Shown here: one piece after another, positions 1 to 11,500 of the stretch
How the letters are laid out: the number at the start of each line of letters is the position of its first letter
Position numbering within the stretch: the first letter of the stretch is position 1
From: Paraglomus occultum
Lineage: Eukaryota > Glomeromycota > Glomeromycetes > Paraglomerales > Paraglomeraceae
Assembly: GCA_910592205.1 (NCBI GenBank)
Contig: CAJVPJ010000457.1
Coordinates: 1-24,602, forward strand
Direction: 5' to 3'
Length of the DNA stretch: 24,602 bases
Notes under the pieces: generated by a model
Told to the model about the DNA's origin: nothing
Seen by the model: the letters and a program-made list of their open reading frames with translations, nothing else
The model's database searches: none
Translations under genes and position numbers: made by a program

Positions 1-18
1 ATAAGCTTTTAAAAAAAA

Positions 19-249
19 TTGGAATTGTTTAAAAATTTTGCATGGCCATTGAGTTATGGTATATTTTATGATAGCGGTTTTTTCGTTACACACTGTAAAT
101 CTGGTGACAACAAGTGGAATACTATCAAATATACTGATGTAAAACCCTTATCACGTCTCGAGAAAGAGAGTAAATATTCCAGCACACTCTTACCAACTGG
201 AACTTTGCCTAAACCGAGAAATAATCATGATTTGGATTCAACATGTTAA
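19..249 (+). CDS. Weak ORF, possible 3' exon or gene fragment
   Basis: An open frame of 76 codons ends with TAA at 247-249. It has no ATG at its start; the frame opens after a TAA at 10-12 beside an A-rich tract. The composition looks protein-like (aromatic residues, the run SSTLLPTGTLPKPRNN, balanced charge) rather than random AT translation. I recognise no family. It may be the last exon of a gene that begins left of the window, or a relic. No convincing acceptor is visible, because only an AG at 4-5 precedes it. Confidence 0.25.
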   Translation: MELFKNFAWPLSYGIFYDSGFFVTHCKSGDNKWNTIKYTDVKPLSRLEKESKYSSTLLPTGTLPKPRNNHDLDSTC

Positions 250-1111
250 TACAAATAAAGTCAATTTACAATGTTAACCCCGAGTATTTCGTGTATTTAG
301 AGATTCAACCTCTTTTTGAAGACTTTTATTTCAGCGGACTTGTTTACGGTATTCAAGCTTTATCCAATAGTTACAATTAAATAAATTAAATATGATATGC
401 TTTACTCTTACATACACCCCGACAAAGTACGAGTTGATGCAACTTTATTTCCAAGCTATCCCGAAAAAGTATCGGTAAATTTTTTCGATCACGTAGTCAT
501 TATAAATTTTATACAGTTTGAAGCCAATTAATTGCTTTTTTGAACATATATTTAGTTCCGTTATTATTTTAAGGCTACAGTTTAATAATTACAGTATCGA
601 TATCACATACACTCACCGGGAAAAAGTGTTGAAACCCCTTTTTCTTCAAAAGCGGTATCATACAGTATTTACTATGTGGGCACAACGATTTATGTACCTA
701 TATGAAGATAATTGGTTATACTTTCGAAGAAACCGCGGTACTTGCTTGTTGTTTAATTAGGAAATGATATTTCCCGACTATAACTAGGCGAAAGACTAAA
801 TCGAAGATCGCTCTATTTCTGTGAGAAATTTTATTAGTATATTAATATAATGCTGCGTCACAAAACGTACTCAAACACTGTCGTGAGCTTTAGGATAAAT
901 TTTACCAGAAAAGGCTGTTTCGAATTCCTACTCACAAGTACTGTTTATAATATTGTTTGAAATTTGATGCGTACTTTTCACACCATACAAGACAAACTTT
1001 GCTTGACAGTCTGTATGTCAAGGTTGAATATCTTCCTCTACATGTAAAGTGGATTAAGATACACCACCCTAGGAAAAGTAGTTGGTCAACAAAAAAAATA
1101 TTTATATTTGT
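250..1111. other. AT-rich stretch with minor ORFs
   Basis: No supported gene. Two short plus-strand ORFs look mildly protein-like: 397-531 (44 residues, beginning MLYSYIHPDKVRVD) and 518-760 (80 codons). They overlap slightly in different frames, have no clear splice sites between them and match nothing I recognise. They could be decayed coding sequence. The rest is low-complexity AT-rich DNA. Confidence 0.3.
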
Positions 1112-1450
1112 TTAAATTTTTAACACAAACATAACATTTAATACTCTGTAGGCACATCTTTGATTCCTAATGCATGCATCAATTCTAGTTGGAAAGCTTT
1201 CAATAAGTTTAATATAAGTTTCAGGCAATACCTTTTTTTCAAGTTCATGAAGATTTGTTGGCTGTAACAGCACTTTGAATACGAGCGTATAGCTCCATGG
1301 GACTTTCCAATAACCGTCTACATTCAAACTCGTTACTTCACGATTGTCGGATGCAATCAAATTGTTTACGTTTTCGCGTTTACGCTTTATCAATACATCG
1401 TAGCACAAATATAAACGTATATTCAAAATCGTCAAAACCAGAGGAACCAT
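1112..1450 (-). CDS. Hypothetical protein, 112 residues
   Basis: A single open frame runs from ATG at 1450-1448 to a stop at 1114-1112. The frame is open a further 18 codons upstream without another ATG. The middle and C-terminal parts have plausible protein composition, such as the stretches LNVDGYWKVPWSYTLVF and LHELEKKVLPETYIKL. There is no signal peptide, recognisable domain or obvious intron. In such AT-rich DNA a frame this long is mildly unusual, but I cannot name a family. It could be a real short gene, an exon, or the remnant of a mobile-element ORF. Confidence 0.3.
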   Translation of the reverse strand: MVPLVLTILNIRLYLCYDVLIKRKRENVNNLIASDNREVTSLNVDGYWKVPWSYTLVFKVLLQPTNLHELEKKVLPETYIKLIESFPTRIDACIRNQRCAYRVLNVMFVLKI

Positions 1451-2069
1451 TTTTTGTCTAGTTAATGTGTTCAATCTTGAAATTTTTAAAAAACGCTTGA
1501 CCAAATACTTTCTCTAGGGTAGTGTAGGTGAAAACAGCTTAAAATTGGGCTTTAGCAAGCATCCCGTTCTGAATAAAAGTTCATATGATCTGACAATTTC
1601 GCATGTACTGTACTACTCGTGACGTAATGCTAGCTACGTCATTGCTTTCCCTACGAACATCGCGGGCTCCTGGTTTAAAAAGTCATTAAAAGGCTGCTGC
1701 TAGCCGAGCCGCAAAACCAGTGATGGGCCGTAGAGGTGTACCGTCAATTAGAATTTTGGAAACATTGGGCAGACATGTCCCGTCCCAAGCATATACATAG
1801 AGTGATACACACGCTAAGATGAACTTTCAATACAACAAGCATGCGCATTTTTGAGTTATGGTTTATAGCCTGCCGGTTGAATATCTCTTTAATTTTTCCG
1901 TTAAAATGTATACTAAACGTAATATATCAAATGTCCATTTTACAGATTCATAATACAATCACTAATAATCACAGGATAAGATACAGCGGGAAGATAATTG
2001 CACACAATATTACATCAATACTTGACTGTCATGAGAATAAATCGTATCATTAACATTATTCTAGTCTCT
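1451..2069. other. Intergenic, nothing supported
   Basis: No gene is supported. A plus-strand ORF at 1841-2053 (70 codons) is hydrophobic and AT-driven and runs up to the end of the convergent tetraspan gene. Several copies of a TATTAATATAAT-like AT motif occur in this window (near 840, 12663, 13428 and 17153) without an evident role. Confidence 0.4.
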
Positions 2070-3027
2070 TCATCCGTATAAGTCTTCACAAGTCACCGAA
2101 TAGTGACGCAGCCTAGTGTGGAATCTCCACAAGAGGAAAAACATGTAGAGCTACGTGCAAAGGAAGATGATGATATTAGCAGTTGGAATTTGAGAATCAT
2201 TGCTTACAAGTCGTTATGTAATGTTATACACCCACCATCAGAACAAAGTCAATAATCAGGCAGCCAGTAAAGATTAGAACTAGATTATTAACGCCTTGAT
2301 TGCAGAAAGCAGGTGGCAGAGTTGTGGGAAGAGTCTTTGGTGGAACGGTCGATGGATTGGGCGGTGCATTCGGATCTATCCATTTATGACCGCCATTCTG
2401 GCATTCCCATACGATACGATCTTTGAAATATTGCAATTCCCATGCCATTACACCCCCGCGCACTATTCCAAGGATACCGATGACAGGATATATGCGATAG
2501 AGGACGCGTGTGAATATGAAGGACCGCTGAGAGGAAGAGAGGAAGAGAGGAAGGGGAAAAGTGAAAATTTATTAATTTGGATGTTATTAGATCTTGCTGA
2601 AACAAAATCAAGTGAATACATACATTGGCTAAGACGAATACAATAATGATTGCTATCGCCCCCTGTGCCATTGCATAGCCACCGTATATTTGAGCTTCGG
2701 GAAAATGGAAAAAGAGGAATTCTAAACAAAAGAGAAAATACAATTAGAAAAAATTATCATGTCAAGTATACACACATATATGTTCTTGATATTGCAGCTA
2801 GAGTATATACCCACCTCCATAATTGAATAGAATGATCCCACCAGCTATGCTGTAAATCTGGTCGATTAAGATAGAAAATTTAGCTTTACCGATTTAAAAT
2901 CCGCGTTACACAAACCGTCTCTTGCAGCATTCCTATTCAATACAATAATACTTACCGCCATTATAGTAGCGAGGACCATCCCACCAGCGCGAAGTGGAAA
3001 CAGTAGACAACAGTTATCACACCACAT
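2070..3027 (-). CDS. Tetraspan-type membrane protein, 194 residues
   Basis: I reconstruct five exons: 2956-3027, 2815-2857, 2624-2721, 2236-2526 and 2070-2150. Every junction is GT-AG and in phase, and the introns are 98, 93, 97, 97 and 85 nt long at most; the total is 585 nt with stop. The protein starts MWCDNCCLLFPLRAGG, a Cys-rich start followed at once by a membrane segment (about residues 13-38). Further membrane segments lie in exon 3 (QGAIAIIIVFVLAN), at the start of exon 4 (YRIYPVIGILGIVRGGVMAW) and at the exon 4/5 junction (LVLIFTGCLIIDFVLM-LYMFFLLW). Before the last segment is a hydrophilic loop with KDRIVWECQNGG and a Pro/Thr run. This resembles small four-helix plasma-membrane proteins common in Mucoromycota. 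The last exon supplies a cytoplasmic tail (RFHTRLRHYS) that an unspliced reading misses. Function unknown. Exon structure is well supported by phase; family placement is from memory. Confidence 0.75.
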
Positions 3028-4140
3028 TTTGATAGTCGTTAAAAAAACAAAACTTGTATCAAGTACTGATAGAGGAAAGGGTAGAAAACGAGGATCAAAA
3101 GTGTTTTTGCGATAATATCTTGCTAGGATGATGTCGTGAGAGACGTAAAAGAGTAAAAAAAAAAAAGCTCGGATGAAATGGTTTTTTGGTATGTAAAATA
3201 GGTAATTACACGCGCGCAGACGATGACAAAAGTCGTTAATTAAACGTTATCTCGCAAAGAGTGTTTAAAACATTCAATGAATGTGGAGTAAAAATCTCAA
3301 CTCTAGAAAACAATTGAGAATTGAAAATTAGACCGTGTTAACATATCAACCTCCCCCCCACTTTAACTCATCAAACTCAACTTGCTCACTCTTACTCACA
3401 CCCATTCACTTACCCTAGCATCAATTTACCCCCAGAAGGATGGGCTTCTGCGTCTTCGGGTATACACTCCCGCTGGTGGTGGCGTTAAAGGCAGGCAAGG
3501 GGGAAGGGGAAGAGCAACAATTATCGTAAACCTACAACCCCTTGTCTGTTTCCAATCCCCTTAAATATAAATGAATGAGAATTACATTTTGCATGTTGTG
3601 ATTATTACGGCTGGCACAACCAACATTTCACGGAAGCTAAATAAAGGCCCCTGGGTACAACTTACTTTCGATGGAAGCTTGTGTAAACGGAGGCGAGATT
3701 AAATTAGGTCAACATCCCTAAATGAATCTGGTTTGCATTCCTGCCAATTGGACGTCATACGGGGAAGCGTGCGAAATTCTTTACAATTTAGTTCTTTCTT
3801 CTAAAAAAAAAAGCTGCCATCTCCTATTTTGGGATTTTACATTTGAATAATTATGGCGGCCCCCCCCCCCCCCCTCGATTCTTTTGTGACTAGAAATTTA
3901 CGTATGTTCCAAACAATGGCTTTCGCATGACAAGGAAACATGAACGGGGAACGAGAGATTACTTGAATGTCTACTACGATAAGTAGATTTGAATATTCTT
4001 TACTTTGTAATTGCACACTCGAGGAAACAAAAGAGTGTATTTACAATAATTCACCCAAAAAAATAATAATTGACAATTGAAAGTTCCCAGTCTCTAAGGA
4101 TTCCCGTTGTCCCGCTTGCTACCATCCGTTTGTTTCATTT
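3028..4140. other. Intergenic between two minus-strand genes
   Basis: No gene found. It should hold the promoter of the tetraspan gene near 3030-3300 and the 3' UTR of the reductoisomerase just left of 4141. A homopolymer of 15 C lies at 3860-3874 after GGCGG. A 60-codon plus ORF at 3382-3564 is low-complexity (Thr/His/Gly-rich) and is not believed. Confidence 0.5.
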
Positions 4141-6168
4141 CTACGATTTTCGCTCGGGTCGGAGACTTCGCACAGTCTTACCGGCACGCCAGATTTCGCT
4201 CTCTCTGGAAAGATTCAAACATTGATTTCAGTACGGGGAGAAAAAGACGGTTTGAAACAGAGAGGGGACGGAAAGAGTTTTTTTACCTGATTTCCTTCAA
4301 TTCTACTTCTAATTCTTCTCGATACTGCGGGGAAGAGTTCTTTTCTATTACGTGACGAGCTTCTGAACCATCTGCCACCTTTCTATACAATTCCTCAAAG
4401 ACGGGTTTTGCCGCCTTGTGGAAAGGTTTATACCAATCCAACGCTCCTCTTTGAGCGGTTGTGGAGCAGCATGCGTACATCCTTTTATCAAAAACAGAAG
4501 TCCCCGTTAACGAATGAATATCCTCAGCAATCGGTTTGTAGATCAACGGTATACAAATAGTTAAACAAGAATTCTGTACCAATCCATCCCATTCTCTCCG
4601 ATCAAGGGATAAAGCGACTGCGTAGCCTCTTCTACGGTTTCGTTGAACGCTTCTGACGGCGTATGCCCATTAGCGCGCAAAACTTCATACTGGGCCAAGA
4701 ATAGGCCTTGAATTGCACCCATAAGGACACCTCGTTCGCCAACAAGGTCAGAGACGACTTCTCTCTGGAAGGTAGTTTCATACAAATACCCGGAACCTAT
4801 CGCGACTCCCAAAGCAACGGCTTTATCTTTAGCTTTGCCAGAGACGTCTTGGTATACGGCATAAGAGGAATTTATCCCACGGCCTTCGAGAAATAGAGAA
4901 CGGACAGTTCTCCCCGAACTGAGAGAATAATAGTAAGCGTTAGGATAGGTAGTGTGATGATGACAATAGAAAATGTCGGGCGATGAGGTGAGGTGAGGTG
5001 AGGTGGGGTGAGGTGAGATGCGGGAAAAAGACTACTTACCCTTTAGGTGCAACCATTATAACATCAATGTCATCTGGGGGAATGACATGAGTATCATCCT
5101 TGAATACTATGGAAAACCCATGAGAGAAATATAGAGTCTTTCCCGCAGTCAAGTGTGGTTTCATAGCAGGCCAGAGTTCCTTTTGTGCTGCATCCGAAAG
5201 CAGGTTTAGTACGATAGTACCCTTCTGTACAGCTTCTGTAATCGGAAACAAAGTCTTTCCTGGAACCTATTCCCGAAAAAGATGTTTTTGTTTTGAAATT
5301 CGACGTATTTTCCCCCAAAAGACAAAGAGGTTGAAATCCGAGAAGGAAAAAAAACACAGCCCATAAAAATTTATCACAAAATTCAACTCACCCACCCATT
5401 CTCAACAGCTTCTTTCCAACTTCTCCCGCCCTCTCTTAATCCAACGATCACGTTCAAACCGTTATCACGCGCATTCAAACTTTGACCACTCCCTTGCGGG
5501 CCATACCCGATGACGGCGATCGTATCATTTTTGAAGAATTCTTGATACTTTTCTTTCGGCCAATCGGAACGTTCGTACACTTGCTCTTTGGTTCCTCCAA
5601 AGTCTAGTGTCTTTAGTGAGCGTATCTGAGAAAACGTTGCCGTGATCGGGACGGTGATCTAATAGGAAAAAAAAAGGTTGGGGGAAAAGATATTAATTTA
5701 GAGGGGAAAAGATATTAATTTAGAGGAGGAAATAAAGCACTTGTCAGTCGAAAAATAAATAATGATAGCATGCTCATTATTATAAAAAAGCGCGCGCGCG
5801 CGAAACTTGCTCTGGCAAGTTCTGATTTTGCGGCATTCCGATAAACCGAATTGATTTTGAACGAGGCGCAAGATACGAAACCCCCCCCCCCCCAATCAAT
5901 CCTTTACCCATGTACAAATAAAGATTCTTTTCTACTATACTATAAGGTAACATTCGTAGATTGCTTTGCATTCTCGTTATTTTTTTTCCCCTCCCGGGTC
6001 ATGATAATTTACCTTGTGGCGTATAGCACTGTTTCTTAAAGCAATACTGGCACCTGGTAACGACCTCTTTGCAAGCGTGACGATTGACCTTGCAGACACT
6101 CTCCCGATATTCGTGCGAGATAAGATGCCGCGCAGAGAGGCGGCGGTTGCGCGTGCAGATACGTTCAT
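4141..6168 (-). CDS. ilv5: Ketol-acid reductoisomerase, mitochondrial
   Basis: Second common enzyme of valine, leucine and isoleucine synthesis: the NADPH- and Mg-dependent isomeroreduction of acetolactate in the mitochondrial matrix. Six exons: 6013-6168, 5392-5658, 5040-5266, 4580-4918, 4287-4481 and 4141-4204. All are GT-AG and in phase; 1248 nt, 415 residues. Exon 1 encodes a basic, Ser/Ala-rich presequence (about 52 residues, no acidic residue), a mitochondrial targeting peptide. The Rossmann dinucleotide loop is GYGPQGSGQ (about 103-111), where yeast has [17 protein letters not shown] carries the conserved catalytic-region His (about 190). [20 protein letters not shown] spans the exon 3/4 junction. 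GERGVLMG and [15 protein letters not shown] carry the metal-binding acidic residues of the C-terminal domain. The last small exon gives [15 protein letters not shown], matching the fungal C-terminus. Slightly longer than yeast Ilv5 (395). Intron 1 is 354 nt and repeat-bearing. Divergent from the dolichyldiphosphatase gene. Confidence 0.95.
4982..5020 (+). repeat. AGGTG minisatellite in ilv5 intron 3
   Basis: About six to seven near-perfect copies of the pentamer AGGTG (one GGGTG variant) lie within the 121-nt intron at 4919-5039. On the coding strand this reads CACCT repeats between the donor and the acceptor. It lengthens the intron and should be variable between strains. Confidence 0.8.
5659..6012 (-). 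other. Long ilv5 intron 1 with simple repeats
   Basis: This 354-nt GT-AG intron is three to five times longer than the others in the window. It contains a perfect 22-nt tandem duplication (5681-5702 and 5703-5724), an alternating GC run (5790-5802) and a run of 13 C (5881-5893). It separates the targeting-peptide exon from the catalytic exons. Confidence 0.8.
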
Positions 6169-6423
6169 TAGTTGGTAGCGTAATAGAAAGAGAAGAAAAA
6201 AGAAAGTTTTTTCCTCAGTGTAACGACTACAATGATCAACTTGATCAAATTCTGACCGTTACACATTTGCTATTTTTATGGTTACACATTGCTAAGCTTC
6301 TTTTTCGATTAGTATTAGCGTGTTTTCTCAAATTTCAACCAATCAAAGACGATATGCATATAGGGAGGCCTTATTTACTCTCCTTTTCTTTCTTTCTTTC
6401 TTTCTTTCTTTCTTTCAAAAATT
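6169..6423. promoter_or_regulatory. Shared divergent promoter region ilv5 / dolichyldiphosphatase
   Basis: 255 nt separate the two start codons, so both core promoters and 5' UTRs must lie here. A (TTTC)n microsatellite at about 6383-6416 ends 8 nt before the dolichyldiphosphatase ATG and so lies in its 5' UTR or transcription start zone. No TATA box or operator is assigned with confidence. Confidence 0.55.
6383..6416 (+). repeat. (TTTC)n microsatellite
   Basis: About eight consecutive TTTC units lie directly upstream of the start codon at 6424. It is a polypyrimidine tract on the sense strand of the dolichyldiphosphatase gene and is likely to be length-polymorphic. Confidence 0.9.
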
Positions 6424-7299
6424 ATGACAAATGTGCAAACCACCACGGCACTCTCTTTGACGCATGTCATCTTTAATCCCGATGACCCATTATCATATTT
6501 GTTAGCGTACGTGACATTGTCTCCGCTAGCCATTCTTGTGGCGTATGTAACTACAATAATAGCTAGGCGAGAAGTAGTCGCTATCAACATGTTTATAGGA
6601 CAGTTAACATGCGAATTGGCAAATGCTATTCTGAAAAGAGTCATACGAGAACAGAGACCGATTGGTTGGTAGGATGTGAATGGGAAAAAAAAAAAGTACG
6701 TATGTTTTACTTTATTGACAAAATTTATAGACAAATTAGGAGACGGATATGGCATGCCGTCTTCGCATGCGCAATTCGTGGGCTATTTTGCAGTGTTTGC
6801 GATTCTACATTTGTACACGCGGTAAGACTAGAAGAAAGACTGATAAAGATACATATAAAGAGAAAACGGTTCATTCAGTTTTCGAATTTGCTCAGGATCA
6901 CGTTTGATAACCATAATTGGAAGCACCCGATATCAGTTGGTATTCTCTTGGGCACAATTCTAGTCTCGTTTTCAAGGCAAGTTTGGTGTACGTATTGGAA
7001 AGAAATCTAGACCGCTCAGCTGTATAAATTGAACACATTTTCTGCGCAACAGGATCTACCTGAATTATCACACCCCAACCCAAGTAATTGTTGGTTATGT
7101 TATCGGGTCTATATTCGCGTCGTGCTGGTTTGTGTTGGTTGAACATGTCTTGCGTCCTATTGGAGCGTATCAGAAGTTGATTGATTCCCCGGTTGCAAAA
7201 TATTTCTACATCAAAGACTCGACAAACGTGCCTAATGTGCTCAAAGTCGAGTATGCGCATTGGAAGAACGTTGAAATGGATAAGGTGAAAGTGAAATGA
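6424..7299 (+). CDS. CAX4: Dolichyldiphosphatase (CAX4/DOLPP1 type)
   Basis: Hydrolyses dolichyl diphosphate to dolichyl phosphate at the ER lumenal face, recycling the lipid carrier for N-glycosylation. Exons: 6424-6664, 6731-6821 (or from 6740), 6896-6976 and 7053-7299, giving 219 or 216 residues. The PAP2/lipid phosphatase signature is complete. Motif 1 is KRVIREQRP (K-x6-RP, about residues 71-79), motif 2 is GYGMPSSHAQF, and motif 3 is SRIYLNYH (SR-x5-H). Hydrophobic segments lie at about 23-48 and in exons 2-4, as in a multi-pass ER enzyme. The third intron (6977-7052) has a GC donor (GCAAGT) and splits the Arg codon of motif 3; no GT donor restores the motif. The second exon has two in-phase acceptors, 6730 and 6739, differing by three residues between RPI and GDGYG. 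Intron 1 uses a weak GTTGGT donor. A possible AATAAA signal lies at 7460-7465. Confidence 0.9.
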
Positions 7300-7848
7300 A
7301 CCTGTTGGTGAGCAATATGTTTAGTGGTGATGGCAATTGAGCATCATCGAATAGAAGACTATTATTATTATTATAGATAATAAGTTACTAGTAATATAGA
7401 ATCTTTACCACCCTTTCTCCCGTCCCGTCCTCTCTCTCAACTTTCATTAATTCACTCGTAATAAATTAGAAAATTAAGGCGTGTCTGCGGTTTTATTAAC
7501 TTGACGTTGGACATTGACATTCCATTTACAAAAGTTTCTATTCAATCTAACGAATTACACATGTACATTCCCAGAATTACAAAAAAAAAAAAAAGGAAAT
7601 ATTTTTATACAACTCCACACACCACCAAACTCGATGCGCAACTTTGCGCAGAGTTAACTCCTCGCAGCCCCAATCAATGTTGCAGCAACTTGTGGGAAAC
7701 CCGAATTACAAGGTTCTATCTTGGCTTGCAATATAGTCCTTTGTAAGTCGTTCTAATGAACCTGAGAGTCGTATAATTTGGTTCTCTCCATTCAAAAACC
7801 GTGTTTTTATTTGTTTTGTTATGTTTTGGTTTTTGTTTGTTTTTTTTT
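7300..7848. other. Convergent intergenic region
   Basis: Lies between the 3' ends of the dolichyldiphosphatase (+) and the mucin-like gene (-), so it should hold both 3' UTRs and polyadenylation sites. An 81-codon ORF at 7501-7746 contains a poly-Lys run from an A tract and is not believed. Nothing else seen. Confidence 0.5.
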
Positions 7849-8509
7849 TCATCTCCGTTTCGAAGCGATCAGAGATCCCACTAATATTACAATCACCAAT
7901 GAGGACACGACACTGGCAGCTACTATGGGCCCGGTAGAAGTCTTCAATTGTGTCCCAGGTAATCCAGTACTAGGCGGAGTAGCTGTGGCTGCAGCAGAAT
8001 TGTCCTCGCTTGGGCTAGAGGTGGGACTAGAGTCCGAGTTAGAGTCCGTGTTGGAATCAGAGCTGGAATCAGAACTGGTTGTTGGAGTTGGTGAGGGCTT
8101 TTGAGTTGGACTAGCAGTAGCGGACTTGGAGGACGTTGGCGTAGGTTTTGCAGGGGCAGGTGTGGAGGTGGAGGTGGACGGTGCGTTCACCCCAATAGGA
8201 TTTGTTACATCCCTTACGATAGGAATAGCATTGGTTCCAATAACTAAGACGAGGAAAGAGTGAAAAAAAAAAGTAAGTACAAGAGAAGGAACAATTCGAC
8301 ATTGGATTGGGAGTAACTGTCGTTCTGCGAGCATGTTTTTGTATGCCAGTTGTTGACGATTTCTTTTTCTTTTTCTATTCTTTTCCTTTCCGCCTTGACC
8401 GGTAATGGTTTATGTTTGTCTAGTTATATTATGGTTTGAACATAGGATACTTACATAAAGCGAGAACGGCAACTATCAAACAAAGGATCAACCTTTGCGA
8501 TTTAGCCAT
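7849..8509 (-). CDS. Small mucin-like single-pass surface protein, 149 residues
   Basis: Two exons, 8455-8509 and 7849-8243, joined in phase over a 211-nt GT-AG intron. The first exon is essentially a signal peptide: MAKSQRLILCLIVAVLAL followed by FIGTNAIP, with likely cleavage near TNA. The mature part is almost entirely Ser, Thr, Pro, Ala and Asp, including Asp-Ser/Asn repeats (SDSNTDSNSDSS), typical of heavily O-glycosylated stalks. The C-terminus has one hydrophobic helix (PIVAASVVSSLVIVILVGSLIA) ending in SKRR. The basic cytoplasmic stub suggests a type I membrane protein rather than a GPI anchor. No folded domain is present. It resembles wall-associated or sensor-stalk proteins of fungi, without a WSC domain. 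Splitting signal peptide and stalk by an intron explains why an unspliced ORF starting further upstream is misleading. Confidence 0.7.
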
Positions 8510-11500
8510 GTTGAGAGGGAATTATTTTGAGGTTTAGAGAAGGAGAGGAATTGCCAAGTAGAATAATGACCCGCAGGGGCGCCCGTTAAGAGCAAAAATG
8601 CGAGAGTAATATAACAGTCGTCCCCGTATGCTAGTTAAAGTATTGCAGATGATGATATGAAATAATTTATAGATCAGTCGTATGACTTGGTTGATACCAA
8701 TCAAGATATTTGATCGACGTATGTTTGACTTTTTTGGAAGGTTGAGAATATAACAAGGATGACACAAAGGGTGAAACAGTAGTGATTATATGAAGTTCTA
8801 TATTAGAGCGGTGAAAGGTTTGTTCGCTTGAATTGGAAAATAATAATTTAATACTTTGAGTAAAATTTAATGAAGGATAAGGAAACGGTTGAATTTATAT
8901 AGAATAAAGAGCCACAGCAAAAGAATCATCAAAGACGGTCTGTACGTCACAGGCCCACTCGAATCGAGTTGTGTGTGCTTTATTTCTCTGCCTATCATTT
9001 AGCCCCAAACTTTAATTCAAGTAATTAATATTCCTACCATATTCAAACAATAGTCCTTGACACTGTTTCAAGCGGGTTTCCTCCCGTAATGATCGACAGT
9101 TGTTACAAGTTTTTTTTTTGTCAGATGTGTTCTGATATTAATATTATCCAAAAATAAAAAGGTTCAACCACTTTACACTCCACTTCTTTTCCGCCACCCC
9201 CACTCTTTCACTATACCACATTATACCACATGCAACGCTTTGACAACAATATCTACATTCAATCATCCATTATCCAGGTGGATGGTTACGTTACGCAAGC
9301 ATCGGATGTAATCGGCCGTATCGCATGCCGAAATGTCCAAAATTAGCTCTATATGACAAAGAAATTTCCATATACATAATATCAATAATTTCATAGTCAG
9401 TCCAAAGTAAAGCACTCAATGCAAATCCCCAAGCCACGCGCTTTATATAGAAAACATAATAGTGTTAATTGATTTACTGTCATTTCCTTGGCTATGACAT
9501 TATCATCGACCGTCAATACCAAACCCAGATTAGTATCACATGCAATTCAGTTTGCTGCTCCCCGCACATGAGCCCTATAAGTGTTCTATTAATGTTTAGA
9601 CCGGCCATCAATGTACGACAGCATGGTAGATCGGGATTCCTTTGCAGAGCGAAGGTTCGAAATGCAGTGCGAAAGTCTGGAAATTCAGCGTATAGATGAA
9701 ATGTAGCACACGATTTATCAGAAAATACTTAGCAAAATTAATTGCAAGAAGCCAAGTACAAATGCTGCAACCAATTTCAGATTTTGATGGTTATTTATAG
9801 TACAAGACGGATTTGGTAACAGGTTACTCAGAGCGATCGTACAAATTTGAACCAAAATCGTGATTGATTGTTTTCGAATCCTTAAAATATTGTCCTCGAA
9901 CTCATGTAACATGTTGACAATATGAAGATGTAGTCGTGTTCGACATTAGCATTACCAGTACGTTTATTGAACGGTTGCAGTTGGCTGCCCAGTCTTGGAT
10001 AATAGATATCGATATGAATATTTGTTTATCTAACACTTATTATGTCAACAATAAAAGACGAATAAACAATATTCCGTTTCCTGTTTGTATTTCATTAATT
10101 TTCTCATCTAGACCCTGCCAAATAAAACGACATGGAATACTGGACTTTCGGTAAAAGAACTTTATTAATTTTATATTATACGTGGTATATGCAATAATAA
10201 TAATAATGGGATTTTCTCATTTTTTATTACAGGGTTGTATGACATGCGCATATGAAAATGGCGTCGTATGTAATTTAATACATATAATTATACGTATTCA
10301 TATGTGCAACATATGCTTTGAATTATCGGTTATTGCCCTGAGCACTACTACGGAGAACTAGTCACCCCCGGCAAAAAGCAAAAATAGAACATGCACTTCG
10401 CATGCACACATGTCAGAGTTTGCGAGCATAATACCTGCTTACAGGCGATGATGCTAATGCTAATGACAATGATGGATTAATTCCTCACACACGTATCTAA
10501 AGCATGTTTAATACCAATAGATACTAGACGTGCATTTTACCACATAAATCACCTGATACCCTGCTCGTTCATGGGCTTAAAGTTTGGATATATTCAGCCT
10601 GTTGTTACTTCTCTCTTTACAAGAACTTGGTTGATATTACTTAGTACATGGTTTGGACTTTGCACGTGCTTTCAAAAATGTCAGATATGGTATGTGTGTT
10701 TATAGCAACGGATTGCTATGCCAGTGAAAGTTTTATTGAAATACATAATTATCGAGTGAAAACGTCAAGCGCGTAACGCAAGGTTCGGTCAATCTCTATT
10801 ATCCCTCTGTTGAGTAATATTACTATGATGATCATGCACCTAAGCAGTAGCGAACCCGATTACGGTGATATCCATCATATCCGATCTTATACGGTATACC
10901 AATATTAAGACTTTAATCTGACCTGCATCGTAATGACCCATTATATTTACAGTAATAATCATTTGCTGTAATAGCCCCATACAAGATTTTATTAATAAAG
11001 GTCATAATGTTATTATGAACAAACGCTTATTCTGCTTGTTCGTACTGAGTGCAATTCGCTAAGTTCTTCCATTGTATCAATACATTGTATGTATAAATAC
11101 CTAAATACGATTCGAGTCCATTCTTCTCAGCGGACATTAGCATACTAATACGTCAACGGCCCACAGAAAATCTTGAGCAAATTGGTCAACGTGCCGTTAA
11201 AAAAGATGATCACGGCAAAAATTGACACCTTTCAGCAATCCATCATTTCGGAATAGGATGTCTTGATAAATCCTATTTTCCGGTTGGGGGAATCTAATCA
11301 AGCTAATAGGGAGAACACGAGGAAGTAAATAACAGGAAGAGGTTTTTAGAGCACGAGAAAATGGTTTCCATCGTTGTGCTCATGTTGAACATTAGGCGTG
11401 CTTGGACAAAATGTGAAACAAGCGAAAGTGTATGTAGCTCGCTTTGTTTTAACAGGCAAAGCTACTTGCTGGGCAAATGCTTTCCAAAATTATTGTTAAG

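Noticed and set aside
3382-3564. Small plus-strand ORF with Thr/His and Gly-rich runs
   Set aside because: Low-complexity composition produced by CA- and GGT-rich DNA; no homology signal or splice context.
6084-6755. ORFs on both strands across the ilv5/dolichyldiphosphatase promoter
   Set aside because: They are shadows of the two real genes and of the (TTTC)n repeat, which encodes Phe/Ser/Leu or Lys/Glu/Arg runs in any frame.
7778-8104. Plus-strand ORF with Glu/Ser/Leu repeats
   Set aside because: It is the antisense shadow of the Ser/Thr/Asp-rich stalk of the minus-strand mucin-like gene, which has a signal peptide, a valid intron and a membrane anchor.
9640-9680. GGTTCGAAATGC, a possible tRNA B box
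   Set aside because: No matching A box at the right distance and no cloverleaf stems could be drawn.
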